From positions 9,114,001 through 9,178,000 of the forward strand of contig OZ176055.1 of NCBI GenBank assembly GCA_964247055.1: 64,000 bases of DNA, read 5' to 3'. Of the stretch, positions 1-11,700 are shown one piece after another. The stretch comes from Paragordius varius. Taxonomy: Eukaryota > Nematomorpha. Position 1 is the stretch's first letter. The number at the start of each line of letters is the position of its first letter. The position numbers and the translations under genes are program-made. Below the pieces are notes generated by a model. It was not told the origin of the DNA, did no database searches, and saw only the letters and a list, made by a program, of their open reading frames with translations.

Positions 1-114
1 TATAAGCATGTAGGATCAATTAACTTTTTGTGTTAAATAAATTACAAAAAAATATGCAACAACCTTATTTTTCAAATAATGATATTTTTGGAATAAAATA
101 AAAGACTTACAAAT

Positions 115-3100
115 ATGTTTTCCCAATTCGCTGGTTATGATTCCAAAATTGGATTTTCTGATCTTATAGCTCTACCCAAGATCGATGAAGAACACATTCT
201 CAAAAATCTGAAATTAAGGTCAATTTTCCAAAACATTTTTTTTATATATCACTGATAATTTTCAAATAGTTAAGATGATAATGTTATTTATAACATTTTT
301 TTATAAATGAAAGTGTGTTTCTCATTTTTAAATATTTTTAATTGAAAAATTGAAATATAATTTTATGTGTATTAACATGTAGTTTATATAATGCCTTCTA
401 TCACAAAATTAAAATGAGAAATATTTTAAGCCACCACTTTGTGGCTCAATGAATTAATAAAAACTTAAAATTTCAAAAGTCCAAAGGGTGAATATATGAT
501 ATTCATGAAGTGTTAGAATCAGTTTCGTAAAACTCCTTCACATAGGCAAATTTAAGTGGGCTCAACGGGTCTAGACCCAATATTTTCTATTATCTTGATA
601 GAATAAAATAACAGTATCCAGTTATTAAATAAAATGATTTGAGCTATAAAAATTATAAAGAGCGTTTTATTCAATGTTTATAAACTTCACAAACTCACAG
701 GTATGAACAAGGAAAAACTTATACGTACGTTGGAGATATTTTATTGTCGATAAATCCTTACCGTTTCTTACCCATTTATGATCGGGCCCAGATTGATACG
801 TATCAAAATCGCCCTCTATATGAAAGACCTCCCCACATTTACGCCATTGCGGATATGGCACACAGCCGTCTCAAACGATTAGGAAAAAATATTTGCATTA
901 TGATATCAGGTTTACAAATTCTCTTATTTAATATCATATGGAATGTAGTTTTAAAACTGTTAATTAAAAACCCCTTTTTGTGCGAATAACTGTAATTTTT
1001 TTCGTTCCGCTGTTCTAAAAAATTGAATAATCATACGATACAAATTGCAGATTAAAGCTATATATTTTAATAAAAATTTGGTCTGTTTACACCACATATC
1101 TAATTTATCATTCCTTAAATTTGTATACACATAAGTTTATGACTTATTTTGCAAAGCACATTTGAAAACTTAATATAATAGATTAGTGGAAATTACAATT
1201 AACACTCTTTCTGTAGCTATTCATGCGCAGAAGTATTTACATATTTTATGCCAATCAATGATAGTTGGTAACATTTCTTAATAAAATAAAACATTGGAAT
1301 TCTTTGAGCGGTTGCGTGTTCTTAATAAAACTAATATTCATATAAGAGAGCAGGCGGTAAGACACCTGGAGATTAATTAAATATCGGCAGAAAGATCGAA
1401 TCCAAATTAAAAACGCCGTCCAGGTGAAAATAACTTTGAGACTAATATATAAAGAAAATAATATGAAAATCCGTTCTGATTTTTAACTAGTCTAAATATA
1501 AGAGCAACTTCCCAAAACACTAAAGGAATTTATAACACAATGTTATTTAGGAGAAAGTGGTTCAGGAAAAACGGAAGCTTCGAAAATTCTTATGCGTTAC
1601 ATTGCTGCAACAACCAGTGTAAATTGCGACATAAATATTGAAAGGTGACAAATTTTATACGATACATTTAATTAATATTTTAAAACATTGTTTAGCTGAA
1701 AATTTTTTGCAAACAAAAATATGTACTCTCGCTTAATTTGTAACGCATTTTTTTAAATATAATATTTTTATAAACCATTTTTTCTATATATATAAGGGTG
1801 GATTTCAATCGATTAAAAACAGTTCTGATCGCTTATGCGGTTTTTTAGGTTCCTAACCAGTCAAAATTGCCATTAATTCAAATTTATTATGCTATAGTTT
1901 AAAACCAAACAAAATAAGTCAATATTGGTTTTTTAGCATAAATTGAGTAATATAATTAAATAAATTGATAAAATAAAATTTTATATAATTTCAACTACAA
2001 AATAAGTTTTACCATTTTTTTATATATTCAATTTATAACCATATAAAATGGTTTTTTTGAAGCGACAAGGTCACCAAGCACTTATAACCGATCCGACTCC
2101 AGCTACATCATCCATTCATTTTTTAATATAGAAAAGCGCAAACGCGTTGTAAATATAAATTATAAACTTTCCTACCAATATTTTTATTTCATCAAAAAAA
2201 TTATATATTATATTAAAAAAGTTGATTGTTCTTGCACAGAATAAAAAATGTGTTGATTGAATCCAACCCTTTGATAGAAGCCCTGGGCAATGCCAAAACA
2301 CAATGGAATGATAATTCATCGAGATTCGTACGGTACATGGAAATTATATTTGACTACAAGGGTGATCCTTTGGGGGGACATATTGATACTTATATGATTG
2401 AAAGGTCCCGCATTATTGGTCATGCTGAGACGGGCAGAAGTTTTCACATATTTTATCAGGTAATAGGATTGGATTTTGTTTTAAAATTGTTCCCTTGTTA
2501 TAAATTATTAATCAATTATTGCGCTTTATGTTTAAAACTCAATTCTACTTTCCTTTGCACACATTCGGAAATATTTAGTAATGATGTTTTAAAATAAACA
2601 TCCTTTGTTGTCCAAATATCCGCTTTTGCGGTGATTTTATAACTCCAAATATTATATGGTTGATTCCAACAACCAGTGCATTTATGTAACATTTTTCACA
2701 AATAAATTCGCTTTGCTTTAAGATAGATAACATATAAATCTACGAATATATGGCGGTATCGAATTCAAATTTATGATTGGATATTTAAATATTTTTATTG
2801 GCTGCGTAAATCTAGTGCTGCTACGCAGTCCGAGGAAGTCCTTCAAACTTCTGGGGGGCTATTTGAATAAAGGAATCAATAAAATAATCCATATATTTGG
2901 ATTATTTCGAAACATTATTCAATAGCTATGATCTCATTGGATTTTCGAAAGTGTGCATTCATACATATATATTGTTTACTGGTGTGAAGGCCCCAAATTG
3001 ACGGCTAACAAAAAAAACCTCTATACTATAATTTATAAATTTTTATGGATAATATTTAAAGCCTTTATTAAACTCGTATAGCTTCCTTAGTTTTTTGAAA

Positions 3101-5666
3101 ATTATCTCCAAAGCCAGGCCATTTTGTATGGCGTCTTAGTTTTAAACCAGTATAACCCTACCCATAGGCCAATGGAAAAAGCGCTAAGTTAAATTTTTGG
3201 CCTTTATAGGGAAATTATTTGGAATCATCTTTGTGACCATCGTCACATAGGTTATTCGAAAAAGGACCTCAACACTAAATAATCATTCTATGGTGGCGCA
3301 TTTTTTAGGGCTTAAAGGGCCAATTAACGGCTAATTTAATAAATATCGACTTAAATTTATGCCTTGTTGGGTATTATTTTAAGCACCTATTGAACTCATA
3401 TGGCTTGATAGGTTTTTTGAAATTTAGCCCCAAAGGCACGCTATTTCGATATGACGGGTCAGTTTTTAGCGGGTATCTCCTTACCTAAGAGCTTTCATCA
3501 AAGAAACGCTTGTATAAAATTTTTGCTTTTTAACAGGGAATACCTGGAATCCTTATTGAATTTTTACGGTCTCATACTTTGGGCGAAAAATAGTTTCAAA
3601 AAATTATTTTTGTGGTCAATTTTTTGAAAAATGGCATTTACCGAGGGGAGCGGGTAAAAAGAGGGCCTAAATTAAAAAAACGAGCCGACTATGTTCGGCG
3701 CCGAAAATAAGTAAACAAAAGTCATATTTGAAATTGAATGGTCCAACACGTTTTTAGGAAAATTGTCTCAAAGACACGATTTTTGTGGACTTGTACACGG
3801 GGTGGGCCCCAACTGGGGACCCAATCTAAAAAAAGGACGAAGTTATTGTCTGGGCATTTATAAATGATTATATTATTTTCGATATTTGGATTTAAATGGG
3901 TCCACCGGTTTTCCAAAAACTGATCACAAAGACACCACTTTCCTTTTTTTATTATAGCTGTTTCTATGCATTTTATCAAACGACCAATATAGATTTTGTT
4001 TATAAACTACACCGCTTTCCAATCATATTTTGACAAATTCAGCACAATCATCTTTATATAATATTTAAAAAATTTATAACGTTTAGTTACTTGCGGGTGC
4101 AGATGACCAATTGTTGAAATCTCTTCATTTAATACGCGATGTTTCTTATTATCCATACTTGGCCGCGTCTTCAGCAATATCTAAAAAAGTAAAATTATTT
4201 AACCATTTTAATGCATTCAATTCCAATTAAACACAAAATTAACCTATTTATATGTCTAACTGTGTTATATGCGCCCAAAATATTTTTGGAAAAAATTTGG
4301 ATTTAACTCATTGATTCATTTAACAGAGGCATATTTTAATATATATTTTTCAAATCTTATATATTATAGACAGTGCTGATAGATAAGGAAAATTATAAAT
4401 CAACGCGGTTTGCCCTTTTAACCATGGGATTCTCGCCTCAAGAAACTGACACTACCTTTCGCATCATTTCAGCCATTCTGAATTTGGTAAATTACTATAT
4501 CCTAAAAAGGCTAAACTAAATAACATTATTGGACAAAACGTTTAAATATAAGTACAAATATTTTTTTCAAAAGGTGGCTAACTTGATTATTATACAGTAT
4601 GAGTAAGTAGACATTGCTAGAAGTTATTATTTATTGCCAAATAGCATATACAACAAAGGGCAGTATTATTGGCTTATAGAAATTTTTTTCACTTTTTACT
4701 ATTATTAGCCAATTATAATTCTCTTTGCTGCATATGCTATTCGGCATTAATTAATAACTTTCGAGCAATGTATGTTTCATACTGTAAATCAATTTTAAAC
4801 TGCTGCAATATGAAAAATAGAGATGTATATTGATAACACCATCAATTATCTATTTTTACAATTGCAATTAAATAATTTATGTAGAAAAATTTAGGTTTTA
4901 AAGGTACGGTTGTCTCTTAAAAAAATATTTGTCTTTATGTTATTATGTTATATCTAGGTAATTTAAATTTTTACTGTCTCTTATATGTGTTATTAGAGTC
5001 TGTTGAGTTTTACCAATGGAATGGTTGTAGATAAAAGTGACAGTATAAATGGAACAATATCTATTCAAGCAAACAAACGAGAAACTTTCAAAATCATTGC
5101 ATATTTATTACGAATTCCAGAATCTATACTAGAATCCAAACTTTTGCACAATCAAATAACTATGGGGAACGATGTCGCAAAAATTCAAATCACACCTCAT
5201 ACAGCTATATATGCTAGGGACAGTTTTGCTAAAGTAACATTATATACGCTTAGATTTGGCCCTTGCACATTTTCTTATATACCCTAAAAATAAAATATAT
5301 GTGTTTTTGGCTTGTTAAAATCAATATTGATTTGACATTCTCTAGTTTATCACTTTTTTATAATATAAAATATTCAATAAATATAGGTGTAATTTTTGAT
5401 TCGCAAAAACACAATTTTTTTAGGGTGAATTTTGAATATAGAGAAGTAAATTTAAAATGGATAATGGTGAATATGAGGTGTAAATGCTATATATTATTTG
5501 TATGTTAATATGAAAACATAGGCATTGTACGATAGATTATTCTCTTGGATCATACAACGCATTAATTACTTTATCAAAATTGTAAAGAGTAAAGATTATT
5601 CAGAACTTGATAATCGGACGATTGCTGTTTTAGACTTATTTGGATTTGAACGTTTTGCAGTAAACA

Positions 5667-5726
<60 letters not shown>

Positions 5727-8700
5727 TGACAAAATTATCATATTTAGTGATAATAAAAACCATAAAGACAAAACACTAAAAAGTAAAAGACTGATATTTA
5801 ATCCCTATTTTCTACGTGACTTCTATTGTTATAATTGTGAGATATCAAATTTAATTTTACGAATTTAGTGTCTGATAAAAATTTTGCAACTAAAAACGAT
5901 ATTTAACATTTAAGAAAATCAAAGTTTAAAAATTAGGGAATGAAAGCTTTATTTTATTTGTCCACCTTTAAAATATCTTTACTGTATTAAAGCTTTGAAC
6001 AACTATGTATCAATTATTGTAATGAGAAACTCCAACAAACATTCATAAGTGATGTCCTAAAATTAACTCAGAAAGAATATGTCAACGAAGGTCTACCTTG
6101 GAAACAAGTATATAATAGATAAAAAAATTTTGATTAAAAAGAATAAGTCGAAAATTTAAAATCCAATTTCATTCATAATATGCATTTAGCTTATAAAACC
6201 TTATTCAATATTTTACGAAATCGGGTCATGGTGTTGGTCGGCGAAATCCGTATAATATAAATTGACTTAGGCAAGCATAAAAATTATACATTTGAAACAT
6301 ACAGCACTGATAACTCAGATAATTATTATAACGTTAAAGACTATTACAAATTATTTACATATTGTATTACCGGTTTAATTCAACCCATAATATCGAATGT
6401 TTTTTGAGTTATAGTTCAAGTTAATAAGTTTATTAATTGGAATTTTTTCCTAAATCAAATTTCCCCCATTATGCGAAACGCTTTTGTTGCTTATAAATAA
6501 TAATATAAAACTTAACTTAAATTAAAAATTTTAAACGGGACTGTATGTCTATAATTTAACTGCAAAGGGAAAATAGCGGACAAAATATTTGAGTAAATAG
6601 CAAAATTATAAATAATTTACGATCTCATTCAATTTAGTTTTTATGCATTTGTATAAGCATATAAAATATTCTTTATTTATTGATAAAAAAAATCGTTTTT
6701 AATGACTTGACTGTAAATGTATATAAACAAATTCCTAATTATAATATAATTAATATTCATGCCTCTGTTAGATTGAGTTTATTGACAATTTACCTGTGTG
6801 CAAAATGATTGAAGGAGAAAATTCTAACACTCTTTTTGGCATTTTGGATGAAGTAACGGAGAATGAAGGCCAAGATGAAATATTATTCATGAAAATTAGT
6901 GAAGCCTTGGGTAAAAACCCGAATTTCAGTTCTCGCTTAACTGAGTCGGGCGATACATCGTTATCGCATAATAATCTCTTCAAAATTTTCCATTACGCTG
7001 GTCCTGTCGTATATAACACTCTGCACTTTTGTGCCAAAAATAAGGATCACATTTTAATGGTAAAATTATATTTATTGAGGTTTTCATACAGACAAAACGA
7101 ATCTAAGAACTAAAATATACAGTAAAAATTTTAAATAATACGGACAAACGTAAAATTAAAAGACAAAATATTTTTTCAAAAGACAACCGTATCACAGTTT
7201 AAAATTAATTATAATTTACAGTTAATTTTCGATTTCGTTTTCGTTAATAATATTATTTCTCGGGAATTTGCCAATTGTTAATACTTATATGAGGACGTTT
7301 TATCATTGGATTTTATTGGTCCGATGATTATTCGCAAACAAACTGGAAATGTGGATATATATTAATACTATGTGTGTGTATGTGTAATATTTTCCTTTCT
7401 TGACAATATGTCTAGGAATTTAAACAAATGTTGCGGAATAATAGTCAAGATGGACTAATTCGAAAAATGTGGCCGGACGGAGAAATTAATACTAAACAAT
7501 CCATCAGTAAATTTTGTTGTTTTTGGAATTTTTCTAATTTTAATATATTTTATATTTGGATAAAAAATACGGTTCTTACATTTGTATCAAAAGGGAAAAC
7601 CTCCAGCTTTTAAAAGCTGAAAAAAATCTTATGGGCCCCAAACCCTTAAATGTAATTTTGAAAATATATTGATATTTTTAATATCGTTTTTAGGAATAAA
7701 TTTTTTTGAGGTGTTAGAAAAATATAGATTTATTTATAAAAAATAACGTTTGAATAGTTACGCTATTATAGAAAAAAGATTGGTTATTCTTAAATGTGAC
7801 AAATTGTACATAAAATATTAATAAGATGATAATACATATTTTTATACAAAAATAATTTTTCTTAGCCACCAATTTTTAGAGAAAAAAACTGTTTTAAACC
7901 AAATGATCTCGATTCCATTTTTGTCTGATTTTATTTCGCCTTTTTTGTGAATTCACAGCAAATTCTGAAAAAATATAAGCATAATGTAAATAACCCTAGT
8001 TTCTAATTGTTTTTAGCTGGTGGTTTTTTCTCTCCAAAAATTTATAAATTTTACAAAAAAAACTTTAGCACAAATAAAACAGACAAATTGCGATTTGGTT
8101 ACGTATACTATGAATAGTTTAATAAAACGCATGGCTATAAATAGTTCAGTCTTTTACATCAAATGCATAAAACCGAACGCTGAGAAAAATCCTTGTATCT
8201 TCGACCATGAATGCGTCCTACAACAAATCAAATACATGAATCTAGTCCCTGTCGCAAGGCTAAGAAAGAATGGATTTGCCTACAGTATCAGCTATAAGAA
8301 ATTTTTGGCCAGGTTTAGTTAACAACATATAAATTTATGAAAAACAATATCATGCAAATTAGTTAGGCAACATGTTAGAGTTTGTCGAATGATATACATA
8401 TTTAAGTACATAATAATATAATAAGGATATTATTGTTTTAAAGTTAAAAAAATTTAAATTAATTAGGTTTTCCGGCTATTATAAATTTTTAATTAATTTC
8501 AGTGTTGCGAGCGAAGCTTAGATTCGTACATTTCCCCATTTGTATTATATGTCAAAATAAACGCATAAAATACTGAATCTTGTAAATTAAATTTATCGGA
8601 AAAGTAATACTATTAAAAATTCCATAATAAAAACTTGTAATAGTGTTTTGCGTAGTTTACCGAATTAAAACTAATTTTAGCCAATATCAAACAATTTTTT

Positions 8701-11700
8701 CTCCATATCAATTGAAATATATAGAATGCGAAACGGTTTTCGTAAGCCTTCTCTCCCCCAAAAAAAAAGTTTAAGCCTTAATACCTCATCTCCATTGTCC
8801 CTACAATTTCGATTATATATTATCAAAACCAAAAATAATATTACGCCTCATATAACTTCCTCACAAGGGTTAACCTAAATTTTATATACAACATTTTATT
8901 TTAGATTAAAATTGAGAGAATTACGCATTGTATTTATGAAATTTATTAAAAAAATTAAGCTGAAATGCGTACAAATATAAAAAATATAATAAAAGTCGAA
9001 AATTAAAATATATATTTTTTATATTTGTACGCATTTCAGCTTAATTTTTTTAATACTATTTTAGATATAAGTTGCTATCAAAATTCACTTGGCCAAATCA
9101 CCATTTGGAATCGGATCAAGCCGCAGTGGCCAAATTGCTTGAGGATAAAAATTTAAACCATGATGCAGTTTACGGGATCAGTCGGATATTCGTTAAAAGT
9201 CCACAAACTATGGTTAAGCTTGAACAATTACGCAGTACTATGTTAATTGGAGTCATAGTTCTCATACAAAAAGTACTTCTTATTAATACTGTTAAATTTT
9301 ACAATAAAAATTGCAATTATAAAGACAATCCATAAAAAGTAACAAGGCTGATATTTTATAAAGGCAACATGATATATTTTTAACCTTGAATTTTTTAAAT
9401 TATTTAATATAACCTATCTTTTTCGGTTGGAAAATTGAATAAAGAACAAAATTGTTAATATTTTCATATTATATTTCAGGTAATAAAAAAATCAGGGATT
9501 AAAAAATATTTTACATATATTACTTGTTTGTCTTAATAAATCCTTTAATTATCTAATTGATAAATAATCATTTGAGATCTAAAATTTATTTATATATTAA
9601 TATGACTTCTTTATATAGGAGTTATTGAGGCTAATTAATTTTGTAAATTTAACATTTTGTAGATATGGCGAGGTAAATTAGCAAGGATGAAAGTAGCCAA
9701 AATCAAAGCCGTATACAAGATTATGAATTGTTATAAACATTATTCGATTCGCCAATACATCAAATCTTTAGCCGATATATTTTCGGATGCGGATGCGTCC
9801 AACAATTATGGTCGCATGTTTTATTGGCCACTTTGCCCCTATCATTGCCGTCCCTTAGAACCTTTGTTTAAGCGTTTATATATCAGGTAAGTTTGACCAA
9901 AAAAACCAAATTTCTAGGTTTTAGAACCTTAATAAAATTTTTTACACATAGATAAAACATGAATATTCTGATAAAAAATTATTCCATCGGCATAATACTA
10001 TATGATTGCCTTTAGCGAACATTATCCATGAAATATTAATTAAGGGATTTTTCTCCAATTTTACATAGAATTTATCCGTTTTTGCGCTAAAACACAAATT
10101 TTTAAGATGGAATAATGTGTCTATAAAAAATTGGAGTCAAATGGCATACAGAGAAGTAGGAGCCCAAATCAAAATTTGCCAAACACCCTGCCTCAAATTT
10201 TTTGAGGAAGATTTTGCTTGTAAATATTAAAGGATGTATGGCAAAATTATTATTACAGGCAATAAAGCATCAATTATATTAATTTTAATAAAAAAAAGCG
10301 ATTTTAGAATTTGACCATTTTTTATTTTTGTAGTAACGAAAATTTACGATTTAAATAAATTCAATAATGACTGAATTTATTTTCATTTAATACAATAATA
10401 TTTCAGCGTAAACAATATCAAAAGCATTAAAATTTGTCCTAATTAATATATTTATTAATTATGATAAAAAATTTCTGTCGATTATTAAAAATATTCAAAA
10501 ATTTACGTTGAATCCGATAGCATTTTAACATAACAAAATTATATTGTATAAAAAATATTATTCAGAACGATAATTTTTACATGTAATTAAGTAAACCTCA
10601 AAAGCTTTTGAAAAATAATAAATATTGTTAAAAGTTCATAAGATATTTAACAATATGCAAATTAATATTTTCTAGGGCGGTATTTTATGTTTTAAAAAAT
10701 ACCCAAAAAACTAATAATCAGCTGTTGGTGCATTTTAATTTTGGCTTCATAATCGTATGTGACGTTTATGCCCATATTTCATGCAAATTTTAAAGGCTCA
10801 TCATCAATTCGATCTAAAATATCAAGTCTCTAATATAGGTACAGGGATACGCGTTTTGTCACTATAAGTTAAAGTTTAAAAAACGACCTTCTCCGATTTC
10901 ACATAATTTTTAAAAATAGGGCAGTAGAATGCATATTTATAAAAAACCGAATTTCTGGGTAGCAGTGGCCTAGTAAGGAAGGGGGGTGCAAACATGCCCT
11001 GGTCTCTTTATAAAAGGCATGGAATTAGAGTAAAAATTTAAATTATACCAAGATAATGTTTAAATATAAAGATGGGTATTTTTTCTAAAATTGTAAATCC
11101 TTTTTTTTATATAACTCATTGTTTTACACTGCAAAGTATAAATTGGAAATGCAAATTTGTAACACAAAAAATTCTGTATTTTACCATTGTAATTAAATGA
11201 TTTTTATAGGACAAAACAGGGTTTAAAAAGTAATCCTCTTTATATTTTTACGTTTTGTCCGTATAATTTTAATTTTTACTGTAAGATATTATAAAATTAA
11301 ATCCATCTGTAAACCAGGCGTAATTATCTACACCAATGTTTTACATTTTTTTTATAATATACTAAAGTTCCAAATATATTTAAATCGTTTTCACCAAATT
11401 TTATGCATTAATATAAAAATTACCCCTGGCGATTTAAAATATATTATATTTTTGAAAAATGGTTGGATACAATATCTACCAAAACAATTGATCATTACAA
11501 ATATTTTAGTCATTATGTGTAAATAGGTGGTGGGGCTATATGATTTTAAAACCTATACCAATGGAGGATCGAATAACTTTTCGAACAAAGGTCTTGGCAG
11601 CAGAAGTCTTTCATACCTTTCAATTTGATTGGGGAGCCAAAAATATTTGGCTTGGAAATTATCTTATATACGTATAAAATTAATTTTTTTCAGCAAATTA

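Noticed and set aside
5574-5771. Minus-strand frame rich in IY repeats
   Set aside because: It is the translation of a (TA)n microsatellite in a myosin intron.
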